Shown piece after piece: positions 7,275-13,993 of a stretch of 15,653 nt of DNA. The stretch is taken from positions 433 through 16,085 of the forward strand of contig DIWG01000028.1 of the NCBI GenBank assembly GCA_002423465.1. The letters are read 5' to 3'. A program made the position numbers and the translations under genes. The notes beneath the pieces are model-generated. The model did not search any database. It saw only the letters and a program-made list of their open reading frames with translations, and had not been told where the DNA came from. This stretch comes from Syntrophaceae bacterium UBA6112. GTDB taxonomy: Bacteria > Desulfobacterota > Syntrophia > Syntrophales > UBA5619. How positions within the stretch are numbered: position 1 is the stretch's first letter; each line of letters opens with the position of its first letter.

Positions 7275-8735
7275 TTACAATGATGACCCTTCAAATTGAT
7301 ACCCCTTGGCCCGAAACAATTTCAGGCAGGCATCCGCGACGGTCTTGTCGTATAGTGTTCCTCGATTCTTCTCGATCTCTTCCAGGGCGGCATCAATGCC
7401 CAGGGCCGGCCGGTAAGGGCGGTAGGACGCCATCGCTTCCACGACATCGGCCACGGCAAGAATGCGGGCCTCCATGAGAATGTCATCCCCCTTCAGATTT
7501 CTGGGATAGCCGGAGCCGTCCATCCGCTCATGGTGCTGAAGGACAATCTCCGCCAGGGGCCAGGAGGATCCCACATCCTTTAAAATGTCATAGCCCAACC
7601 GGACATGTTCTCTGATCAGAGAAAGCTCGATGGCGGAGAGCTTCGTGGGTTTGCTCAAAATCTCCGTGGGCATAGTGATCTTGCCGATATCGTGGATGAC
7701 CCCGGCCATGCGGAGGCCTTCGATCATCTCCGGCGGCAGGCCCATCTCCGTGGCCATCGCCCGGGACAGGTTCGTCATCCGGCGTTGATGCCCCGCGGTG
7801 TAGGGATCTTTGATCTCCACCGCCATCACCAGCACCTGAATGGTCGTCTCCACCGCCCGGCGAAGTTGAAGCAGGGATTGCTGAAGTTGTTCCTCCGCCC
7901 GCTTGCGCACCGTGATGTCCGTGACAAAGTTCAAAGTGGCGGGCCTCCCCGTCCAGTCAATCCGGACGGCGCCAATCTCCACCCATCGGATACCGCCGTC
8001 TTTAAAAACACATCGGAACGCATATCGTGATTGAAAATCTTCGCCTTTTAGGCGCTTCAAATAGTTCTCCGCTACCATGTTTCGGTCATCCGGATGGATG
8101 AAGTCAATAAAGGACCGTCCCATGAGTTCCTCAGACGAATAACCGATGATTCGACTGGTCAGCGGATTGTGAAAGACCAGCTTCCCGTCCTGAGCAACAA
8201 AAATGGCTTCATTGGCATTTTCAATGAGGAGCCGGTAATTTTCCTCACTCTCCTGGAGTTTTTCTGCCATCTGCTTGTGGTCGGTCTGGTCCTCCGTATG
8301 CACGATGATCAGATCCGGTGGAATGAAGGCATAATGGACAGATAGAAATTTTCCCGGGGCGAAGTGTTTCGAGAGGATGTCCCGTCGGATAACAGAATGC
8401 TCGGTGAAGCATCGTCTCATATCGTCAAAGACCTGCGGTTGGTATTCGTAGAGTTCCTCCGCGCGTTTATCCAGAAAATTGTGCGCTTTGCCGTCGGTAA
8501 TCCGGACCGCGGCGCTATTGAAATCGACCAGAAAAAAATCTTCCCCTCGTTTCTGCCATGTGAAGGTTGGTATCGGGCTTTCCCGATACAGGGCATTCAA
8601 TCGCCCCTCACTTTCCCGAAGCGCTTCCTCAATTTTCTTCCTCTCGGCTTCCGATTGTTCCAGCTCTCTGATTCTCTGTCTTAGAGAAGCTAGCTCTTCG
8701 GTCAAAACTTGCTTGGTCTTGGATGAATCTTTCAT
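7275..8735 (-). CDS. Soluble PAS-PAS-HD-GYP c-di-GMP phosphodiesterase
   Basis: The product is 486 residues with no membrane segment, so it is cytoplasmic. An N-terminal coiled coil (about 8-45) leads to a first, divergent PAS region (46-155), then a typical PAS domain (about 163-278; IIGYSSEELMGRSFIDFIHPDDR, ending DITVRKRAEE), then the HD-GYP domain (about 295-480). The active site is complete: HDIGK (H348, D349), H377, HHERMDGSGYP (401-411) and D430. The catalytic domain is very close to that of the protein at 2723-4540, including identical stretches such as EILSKPTKLS and RPYRPALG. Start ATG 8735 follows GGGGG about 7 nt upstream. The gene lies 86 nt after the cyclase and 41 nt before the TonB receptor. 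The PAS domains may bind a ligand or haem; no binding residue is certain. Confidence 0.88.
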   Translation of the reverse strand: MKDSSKTKQVLTEELASLRQRIRELEQSEAERKKIEEALRESEGRLNALYRESPIPTFTWQKRGEDFFLVDFNSAAVRITDGKAHNFLDKRAEELYEYQPQVFDDMRRCFTEHSVIRRDILSKHFAPGKFLSVHYAFIPPDLIIVHTEDQTDHKQMAEKLQESEENYRLLIENANEAIFVAQDGKLVFHNPLTSRIIGYSSEELMGRSFIDFIHPDDRNMVAENYLKRLKGEDFQSRYAFRCVFKDGGIRWVEIGAVRIDWTGRPATLNFVTDITVRKRAEEQLQQSLLQLRRAVETTIQVLVMAVEIKDPYTAGHQRRMTNLSRAMATEMGLPPEMIEGLRMAGVIHDIGKITMPTEILSKPTKLSAIELSLIREHVRLGYDILKDVGSSWPLAEIVLQHHERMDGSGYPRNLKGDDILMEARILAVADVVEAMASYRPYRPALGIDAALEEIEKNRGTLYDKTVADACLKLFRAKGYQFEGSSL

Positions 8736-8767
8736 CGTGTACCCCCGAACAGTGAGAAACGATGATG

Positions 8768-8780
8768 ACTGAAAAGAAAG
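8768..8780 (-). repeat. Shared leader element, copy 1 (before HD-GYP gene)
   Basis: The 13 bases ACTGAAAAGAAAG (plus strand) are identical to 10259-10271. On the coding strand the element reads CTTTCTTTTCAGT and lies about 33 nt before the start codon at 8735. In the other copy the distance to the cyclase start is 34 nt. It may be a common promoter or mRNA leader part, or simply the flank of an ancestral duplication that also gave both proteins similar N-termini. Confidence 0.45.
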
Positions 8781-8821
8781 TAAAGCGTTTTAAAGGATTA
8801 CCCTTTGAACTGTGCTTGGAA

Positions 8822-10225
8822 CTATGGCTCGGAACAAACCCTGTCCTTCCCGTTCTTTTTCCCCTGATACATGAGCTGGTCAACCCGGTGAACGAAGGCC
8901 TTCATCTCTTCCTGCGGCTTGTACTGCGCAAGACCGATGCTCACCGTCAAGTGAACATCCTGACCCGACCCAGGGGAGAAGGTCTCCTTCTTGAATTCCG
9001 TCCGGATTCTCTCCGCGATCACCGCGCCGTCCGCGCTGGTTGTCATGGGCAGAAGGATGGTAAACTCCTCGCCGCCGTAACGAAAAGCGAAATCCGTCTC
9101 GCGCAGGCATCTTTTGACCACTCGGCCGAGCCGCCACAAGACCTGGTCCCCCTCGACATGGCCGTAAGTGTCGTTGAATGCTTTGAAATCATCGAGATCC
9201 AGCAGGAGGAGGGTCAAAGGCTGTCCGTAGCGGTTCGACCGGTCCAATTCGATTTTAAGCTGAAAGTAAAAATGGCGGGAATTGTAGAGCTGGGTGAGAT
9301 CATCGATGATGCTGAGCTCGCGGTATCTTTTTTCACTCTCCTGTAGCGCCTCTTCTATCCGCTTGCGCTCGGTGATGTCGCGCGCCACTACCTGAAAACC
9401 CGTAACATTGCCATCTTCCACAATCAACCGCGTATGTTGCCCAAACCAGACTTCCTGGCCATTTTTCGTGAGCATGGGATATTCTGAATATGTATTTTGA
9501 ATCCTCTTTACGAACTGACGACCGAAGAACTTCATGGCTTCGTCACGCATGTCCGGGCGGATCACTATCGTATACTGCTTGCCAATCATCTCCTTTTCTT
9601 CGTATCCTGTAATCCGGAGTGTCGCCGGATTTACGAAGGTAAGGCGTCCGGTGTTGTCCGTTCTGAAGACGAGATCAGTCGCATTTTCCACCAATGTCCG
9701 ATACCGCGCTTCGCTCTCCCGCAACGCCTCCTCAATCTGCTTGCGGTCGGTGATTTCTCGGCCTACGCCCACAATCCCGATTCGGTTGCCTTGCTTGTCG
9801 AGTAGAGGCACTTTGGTCGCCAGGTTCCACCGTGTAATCTTACCACCCTCGGTCGCAAGAGGTTCCTCGCGGTTAATCATCGGTATGCCGGACCGGATGA
9901 TCGCCTGCTCATCGGCATGAAATCGTTGCGCCATCTCCGGTGGCAGCAAATCAAAATCTGACTTGCCCACGAGTTCGGTTATGCTGGTCTTGCCCATGCG
10001 GCGAATCATCGCTTCATTGCAGATGATAAATCGGCCCTCGGAGTCTTTGGCATAGATACGATCGGGCACATTATCGATCAGATTTCGCAGGAGAGTGCGC
10101 TCGCTTTCCAACGCTTCCTCTGCCCGCTTACGCTGGGCTTCTGAGTGCTCCAGTTCCTTGATTCTCTGTTGTAAGGTGGATATCTCTTTGATCCGTTCTT
10201 GATTTGTCCCGCATGGAGCTTTCAT
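8822..10225 (-). CDS. PAS-PAS-GGDEF diguanylate cyclase
   Basis: The product is 467 residues and soluble. It has an N-terminal coiled coil (10-45), PAS 1 (about 44-160, ending GVGREITDRKQ), PAS 2 (170-288; a R-I-T-G-Y-E-E-K-E-M-I-G-K motif, ending ARDITERKR) and a GGDEF domain (about 303-462). The domain opens with DDLTQLYNSRHF, carries DLDDFKAFNDTYGH (metal and GTP contacts) and the catalytic loop GGEEF at 384-388, which is an active variant. RETD at 375-378, five residues before the GGEEF, is the inhibitory I-site, so product feedback is expected. It makes c-di-GMP from two GTP. The start at 10225 follows a GAGGGG site. As first gene of the minus-strand run it supplies the signal that the two downstream HD-GYP enzymes would destroy. 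The N-terminus resembles that of the protein at 7275-8735. Confidence 0.9.
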   Translation of the reverse strand: MKAPCGTNQERIKEISTLQQRIKELEHSEAQRKRAEEALESERTLLRNLIDNVPDRIYAKDSEGRFIICNEAMIRRMGKTSITELVGKSDFDLLPPEMAQRFHADEQAIIRSGIPMINREEPLATEGGKITRWNLATKVPLLDKQGNRIGIVGVGREITDRKQIEEALRESEARYRTLVENATDLVFRTDNTGRLTFVNPATLRITGYEEKEMIGKQYTIVIRPDMRDEAMKFFGRQFVKRIQNTYSEYPMLTKNGQEVWFGQHTRLIVEDGNVTGFQVVARDITERKRIEEALQESEKRYRELSIIDDLTQLYNSRHFYFQLKIELDRSNRYGQPLTLLLLDLDDFKAFNDTYGHVEGDQVLWRLGRVVKRCLRETDFAFRYGGEEFTILLPMTTSADGAVIAERIRTEFKKETFSPGSGQDVHLTVSIGLAQYKPQEEMKAFVHRVDQLMYQGKKNGKDRVCSEP

Positions 10226-10258
10226 GTGATGCCCCTCTGTAATGACAAAACGGCGCCC

Positions 10259-10271
10259 ACTGAAAAGAAAG
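10259..10271 (-). repeat. Shared leader element, copy 2 (before GGDEF gene)
   Basis: This is the second copy of the 13-base element described at 8768-8780, in the same position relative to the downstream start codon (10225). It lies between the candidate promoter and the gene, so it would be part of the transcribed leader. Confidence 0.45.
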
Positions 10272-10301
10272 GCAGGTATATATGAAACTTATCTAAATTA
10301 A

Positions 10302-10330
10302 ACCCTACTGGATACCCCTTGAGCTGTCAA
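10302..10330 (-). promoter_or_regulatory. Candidate sigma-70 promoter of the c-di-GMP operon
   Basis: On the minus strand TTGACA (plus 10325-10330) is a perfect -35 box, followed after exactly 17 nt by TAGGGT (plus 10302-10307), a weak -10 box. The start codon of the cyclase gene lies about 77 nt downstream. No better pair is seen between 10226 and 10420. The poor -10 suggests dependence on an activator, or that this is not the real promoter. Confidence 0.35.
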
Positions 10331-10415
10331 ATGGAAAGTGGGCCGCCAGATACTGATTGCTGTTTGAAGAAGCAGCGGCTTTTCCCGACCCTACCGGTTT
10401 GCGGAGTTCAGGAGC

Positions 10416-10709
10416 TTATGATACGGCAACCGCAAGTGGTCGAATTTGCCTTGCTACTTGGTCTGACAGCGTATCTTCTACGATATCCATGTCATATCGG
10501 CTTTGAATGTTCAGCCAGGAACATGGATTCTGCCCAAAATATCTGCCCAAACGCAGGGCAAGCTCGGCGTTTACCGGCCGTTTCCCGTTCACGACGTAAT
10601 GGATACGCATGGCGGGAACACCGATATCTTTCGCAAGGCGATATTTGATAATCACCAACCACTGCGCATTACGCCCATCACCATGCTCTTGACTTCCGAG
10701 ATAAGGCAT
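10416..10709 (-). pseudogene. HigA-type antitoxin remnant, toxin missing
   Basis: The minus-strand frame ends at 10416-10418 and encodes KYRLAKDIGVPAMRIHYVVNG, then KRPVNAELALRLGRYFGQ, then SWLNIQSRYDMDI. These match the helix-turn-helix and the tail of HigA-type XRE antitoxins (Y-R-L-A-K-D-I-G-V-P, A-L-R-L-x-R-Y-F-G, W-L-N-L-Q-x-x-Y-D). The similarity starts at about 10658. Before it, HigA proteins carry a H-P-G-E-x-L segment, and I find no trace of this in any frame. The ATG at 10709 opens the frame but adds unrelated residues; the ATG at 10610 would give only 64 residues. No HigB toxin is found on either side. So this is probably a 5'-damaged orphan. If expressed it might still bind DNA. 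The frame remains open far upstream only because it shadows the Fic gene on the other strand. Confidence 0.6.
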
Positions 10710-10731
10710 AGGGCAATATTGACAGCATTTT

Positions 10732-10746
10732 CCTTCCGGGGGAAGG
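10732..10746. other. Short perfect inverted repeat between HigA remnant and Fic gene
   Basis: CCTTCC-GGG-GGAAGG is a perfect 6-bp inverted repeat with a 3-base centre, in the gap between the divergent HigA remnant and the Fic gene. It could be an operator for the HigA-type regulator or another dimeric protein. No T tract follows, so it is unlikely to be a terminator. Confidence 0.3.
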
Positions 10747-10774
10747 CAAATATACCAACAAAGCAATTCCGAAC

Positions 10775-10794
10775 ATCGGCAAAAATATCGGCAA
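10775..10794 (+). repeat. Tandem ATCGGCAA direct repeat upstream of Fic
   Basis: ATCGGCAA occurs at 10775-10782 and again at 10787-10794, 12 bases apart, ending about 15 nt before the Fic start codon and touching its ribosome binding site. Binding of a protein here would block translation or early transcription. It may be chance. Confidence 0.25.
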
Positions 10795-10808
10795 TTGGAG
10801 GCCATAAC

Positions 10809-12023
10809 ATGAATTCTCAAATCCACCGAATGACTCCTCTCCTGCCAGAGAACGCGGACAATCTGCAGGATCTTGCTTTGGAGATCCTCCAGAAATCTGC
10901 CGCGTTGGGGAACAGGCAGCATGATGTGACGCTCAATACGCTTAGAGAGCTGCTCAGGATCATCAACAGCTACTATTCCAACCTGATCGAAGGTCACAAC
11001 ACCCACCCTTACGACATCGTCCGTGCCATGCAGAAAGGGTATGATTCCGAACCGGCCAAGCGCAACCTGCAGATGGAAAGCGTTGCCCACATCACCGTCC
11101 AGAAGGATATGGAGAGAAGTTTGCTGAAAGAACCGGAAGTCAACATGACCAGCCGGGCATTTCTCTGTTACCTGCACCGTGAGTTTTACCAACAACTGCC
11201 TCCGGAATTCCGGGTCGTGACGAATCCTGAAACAGACAGGGAAAGTATGGTTGTGCCGGGAGAGCCGCGCGAAGAATCCGTCAAGGTCGGATATCACCAG
11301 CCGCCGGAACATGGATCACTCATGACCTTTCTCGCCCGGTTCGATGAATTTTATGCGCCGGAGAAACATCACGGTGCCCTGAAGCTCGTTGCGGCCGCGG
11401 CAGCCCACCATCGGCTGATGCGGATTCACCCCTTCCTCGACGGCAACGGTCGGGTGGCGCGCCTCTTCACCGAGGCGTACTTTCACCGGATTCCCGTTCA
11501 CGGCTTCGGCCTCTGGTCGGTGAGCCGGGGGCTGGCCCGCAGGAACATCGATTACAAGTCCGCCCTTGCCCGAGCCGATGCACCCCGGCGGAACGACCTG
11601 GACGGCAGGGAAAATCTGTCCAATGAAGGGTTGATTTATTTTTGCCGCTTCTTTCTCGAGGTGTGCCTCGACCAGGTAGAATATATGGGGGGCTTGCTGC
11701 GGTTGGAAGAGCTGGTTGAACGCATCAGACGGTATGTAGAACTCCGCGGCTCCGGCATGATACCCGGACCGGCTGGGGAGAAGGGGCTGAGGGTTGAATC
11801 GGCCCGAATGCTCCAGGAGGTATTGGTGAAGGGAGAAGCGGCCCGGGGATCTGTTATTGCAGCGTCAGGCCTGAAAGAACGAACCGGGAGAGGCCTCCTG
11901 GGACAACTGATCGGGGAAGGGCTGCTCATTTCGGATACGCCGAAAGGTGACGTTCGGCTGGGATTTCCGATTCATGCCGCGGGATGGTTTTTCCCGGATC
12001 TGTATCTCACATTATCTCGTTGA
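10809..12023 (+). CDS. Fic-domain protein, class II (N-terminal inhibitory helix)
   Basis: The product is 404 residues. ATG 10809 is chosen because GGAGG lies 7 nt upstream; the frame is open further left, but that part runs over the HigA remnant. The Fic motif HPFLDGNGRVAR (207-218) is complete, so the protein should transfer AMP (or another nucleotide part) from ATP to a hydroxyl side chain. The inhibitory motif S-N-L-I-E-G (57-62) fits the [S/T]xxxE[G/N] rule and lies before the Fic core, which makes it class II: Glu61 would hold the enzyme off until released. A flap strand around residues 160-168 would position the target. A C-terminal winged-helix-like region (about 328-385) may bind DNA. 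It reads away from the HigA remnant and ends about 180 nt before the tRNA fragment. Target unknown. Confidence 0.88.
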   Translation: MNSQIHRMTPLLPENADNLQDLALEILQKSAALGNRQHDVTLNTLRELLRIINSYYSNLIEGHNTHPYDIVRAMQKGYDSEPAKRNLQMESVAHITVQKDMERSLLKEPEVNMTSRAFLCYLHREFYQQLPPEFRVVTNPETDRESMVVPGEPREESVKVGYHQPPEHGSLMTFLARFDEFYAPEKHHGALKLVAAAAAHHRLMRIHPFLDGNGRVARLFTEAYFHRIPVHGFGLWSVSRGLARRNIDYKSALARADAPRRNDLDGRENLSNEGLIYFCRFFLEVCLDQVEYMGGLLRLEELVERIRRYVELRGSGMIPGPAGEKGLRVESARMLQEVLVKGEAARGSVIAASGLKERTGRGLLGQLIGEGLLISDTPKGDVRLGFPIHAAGWFFPDLYLTLSR

Positions 12024-12030
12024 AGTTCTT

Positions 12031-12047
12031 CAGATGAACCTCATCTG
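12031..12047. other. Hairpin after the Fic gene
   Basis: CAGATGA-ACC-TCATCTG is a perfect 7-bp stem with a 3-base loop, 8 nt after the Fic stop codon. There is no T run on either side, so it is at best a weak or rho-assisted terminator, or an mRNA-protecting 3' hairpin. Confidence 0.35.
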
Positions 12048-12205
12048 GAAAACATGCCTATCTATTCATTTAACCTAGCTTTTTATGATTTTCGTTACGA
12101 ATTGTGTTGGAAGGTTTTCAAAAGACCAGATCTTCGGCGACCGGCTAACCAGGCCTTGATTGGTCGGGAAGTTGAAAGTTGTAATGTTTTGTTTTTGTTA
12201 TCATT

Positions 12206-12252
12206 TGGTAGTCCCACGGGGGCTTGAACCCCGGTTTCCGGCGTGAGAGGCC
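12206..12252 (-). repeat. 3' fragment of tRNA-Glu(CUC): attachment-site copy
   Basis: Read on the minus strand this gives the anticodon loop CTCTCAC, the 3' anticodon strand GCCGG, a T arm CGGGG-TTCAAGC-CCCCG, the acceptor strand TGGGACT and ACCA. The anticodon CUC means glutamate. The 5' half (acceptor, D arm, 5' anticodon stem) is missing: beyond 12252 the sequence no longer pairs (GCCCG instead of GCCGG on the plus strand). The first 20 bases equal 15634-15653 at the window end. Tyrosine integrases commonly use tRNA 3' ends as attachment sites and leave such a copy at the far end of the inserted element. I take it as an att site by inference. Confidence 0.75.
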
Positions 12253-13117
12253 CGATAAGCAAATATTGGTTGATCTGATCGTGACCAAGCCGGGTCTCGA
12301 CAAAGCGCTGTCATTTGCCAATCAGTTATTCTTGTCATTTGAAGATCGTGACTATCCCGTGGTTCTCGAACCGAGAGGTGAGAATTTCTATAGGGCTGCT
12401 GTGGATGAGCATGAAGCGCCTAGGAAGACCCGTGATGATCACTACTACAATCGTCTCTGGTCTCCCTGCCGCTGTACGGTGGTGTATTTCGGGACTGTCG
12501 CGATCGGGTTGACGGTCATCGAGATGGCGGAGGAGGTAGAAGTCCGCTACATCGACGGAAAATATATCCGCGAGCAGGATTACATCCCGCCCAAGCGGAG
12601 CCGGTATGCTCACGAACTCACTTGGACGACGAAGCAGGATTACCCCACCGGCAGGCTCTGCTTACAAGCCTATGCGCCTTACCCGAGGGCTCACTGGGTC
12701 AAAAAGTGGCAAGAAACCAAGAAACGTGATCTGGGTTGCCAGATCAAAACGATTGTCAGAGAGCTTAAAGAGGCGGCTGTGGTAATTGCCCGCCTTGTCG
12801 AGGAGGGAGAACGTCAAGCGGAAATAGAACGCCAAAAGTGGGAGGCTCAACAAGAAATTCGGCGCCGGGAGGAGGCGGAGCGCCGGGCCGCCCAGGCACT
12901 CAAGGAGAGTAGAGAGGAACTCCTCCAGATTATCGATCGGTGGGGAAGGGCAAACCGTATCGAGCAATTCTTCCGGGATGCCGAACAGCGGGCCGCCGGC
13001 TTGGGTGACGAGGAGCGGCTCAGGCTGTTGGACCGGCTGAAGCTTGCCCGCGAAATGGTCGGCAGCGTCGATGCCCTCGAACATTTCCTGGCGTGGCGGT
13101 CGCCGGATGAGAGATAA
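12224..13117 (+). pseudogene. 5'-truncated gene of a large uncharacterised family (C-terminal ~290 aa)
   Basis: The frame begins inside the tRNA fragment (TTG at 12224) and runs to 13117, 297 residues. The first ten are merely tRNA sequence read in frame. From LVDLIVTKPGLDKALSFANQ onward the protein matches a family I recall from plasmids and islands. Conserved parts are TVVYFGTVAIGLTVIEMAEEVEVRYIDGKY (split here: residues 85-105 and on), TWTTKQDYPTGRLCLQAY, a charged coiled coil at about 195-240 (EAERRAAQALKESREELL) and a terminal VDALEHFLAW. Full-length members also have an N-terminal helix-turn-helix of the type 'Y-E-x-V-W-S-x-P', absent here. So the gene has lost its head exactly at the attachment site. 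The function of the family is unknown to me. No ribosome binding site precedes the TTG, so it is probably not made. Confidence 0.65.
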
Positions 13118-13299
13118 TCCCCTGGCTCCTCATGATGCTATCGTGTGCCCTTATCCTTCTTAAGCCTCATGCGGCCAATATACAAATCACTGGCAAATCG
13201 TCGAGCTTTTTGCCGATAATTTGATTGCTCGCGGGTCCGCTCCGTTTTCCGCCTTGGCTGGCGGCGCCTGAAAGTCAAAGTCGATTTTGTCTGGAATTG

Positions 13300-13890
13300 T
13301 TAAACCCCACCCTTACCCTTTGGGGCGGTGGGCCTGACCTTGCTGAGATAAATCACGTTATCCGCCCTGTGCGCCTGACTGGAGGATTCCCCCTCTTGCA
13401 GAAGCAGTTGCTGGAAGACGTCTTTCGGGGAACGGTATTTCAGGTACGACATCGGCGTTTCGTTCAGGTAAAACGAAACATCAAAGAGCTTCTGTTGTCC
13501 CTCTTCAAGGCGGAACCTGGACTGAAAAATGAAATCGTTCATGGAGCCCAGGATACGTCGATTGTTGATCTTGGAAAAGAAGGTCTCCCGGTCCTGCGGA
13601 AGCAGGTCCTTTGTCCCTTTCAGATGATGCCCTTGCCCGGTCACAAATGCCTGCAGGCTGGTCCTGACCGACTGAATGAACTGCCGATCGGTCGTTATCC
13701 CTCGCCCGGGCATGACCAGGGAGTACAGCGATTCGGTGTTGGTCACCAGGATATATTGCGTGCGCTGTACCGTGAACAGATGGGCGTTCCAGTCGCGCAA
13801 GGGATCCTTGCCTTTATCGCAGGGCAGGACAGGCAACGGATCGAGACCGATTTTTTTAGCCAGTTTTGCTGTGAGTCGAAAGATCATCAT
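13300..13890 (-). CDS. DUF6933-family protein
   Basis: The product is 196 residues. It opens with MMIFRLTAKLAKKIG, then DWNAHLFTVQRTQYILVTNTESLYSLVMPGRG, the opening typical of DUF6933 proteins (M-I-x-R-x-T-x-K-x-x-x-K, and W-x-A-x-x-x-x-x-x-R-x-x-x-x-L-x-x-N). The function of the family is unknown; many members are found in islands and plasmids beside toxin-like genes. The start at 13890 is two ATGs in tandem with no clear Shine-Dalgarno; TTTGATG further up is poor. It reads in the same direction as the Fic gene 13994-15130, whose stop lies 103 nt upstream, so both may be one transcript. A long plus-strand frame over the same bases (13225-13935) shows no family features and is a shadow. Confidence 0.7.
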   Translation of the reverse strand: MMIFRLTAKLAKKIGLDPLPVLPCDKGKDPLRDWNAHLFTVQRTQYILVTNTESLYSLVMPGRGITTDRQFIQSVRTSLQAFVTGQGHHLKGTKDLLPQDRETFFSKINNRRILGSMNDFIFQSRFRLEEGQQKLFDVSFYLNETPMSYLKYRSPKDVFQQLLLQEGESSSQAHRADNVIYLSKVRPTAPKGKGGV

Positions 13891-13993
13891 CGGACAAACA
13901 TCAAAGCCCTTGTCGCCTGCAGGACGGCGTTGTAGGCTCAGGCGAAGCCTCAGGTTTCCTGGAGAATCGCCCCCGGGCTGGCAATCGATTCAG

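Noticed and set aside
8762..9346. Plus-strand frame of 194 codons opposite the GGDEF domain
   Set aside because: The minus strand has the complete cyclase motifs; the plus frame is an antisense reading of the same conserved bases.
10710..11312. Minus-strand frame continuing upstream of the HigA remnant
   Set aside because: From about 10809 it lies opposite the Fic gene, and it has no similarity to HigA before about 10658.
12150..12205. Possible tRNA terminator beyond the first tRNA copy, as seen at the second
   Set aside because: No stem with a T run is present here; the similarity between the two sites ends at the CCA, as expected of an att repeat.
12206..12252. A complete second tRNA-Glu gene
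   Set aside because: The 5' anticodon strand, D arm and 5' acceptor strand are missing beyond 12252.
13225..13935. Long plus-strand reading frame (236 codons) over the DUF6933 gene
   Set aside because: It shows no domain features, while the minus strand gives a recognisable DUF6933 protein; it is a shadow.
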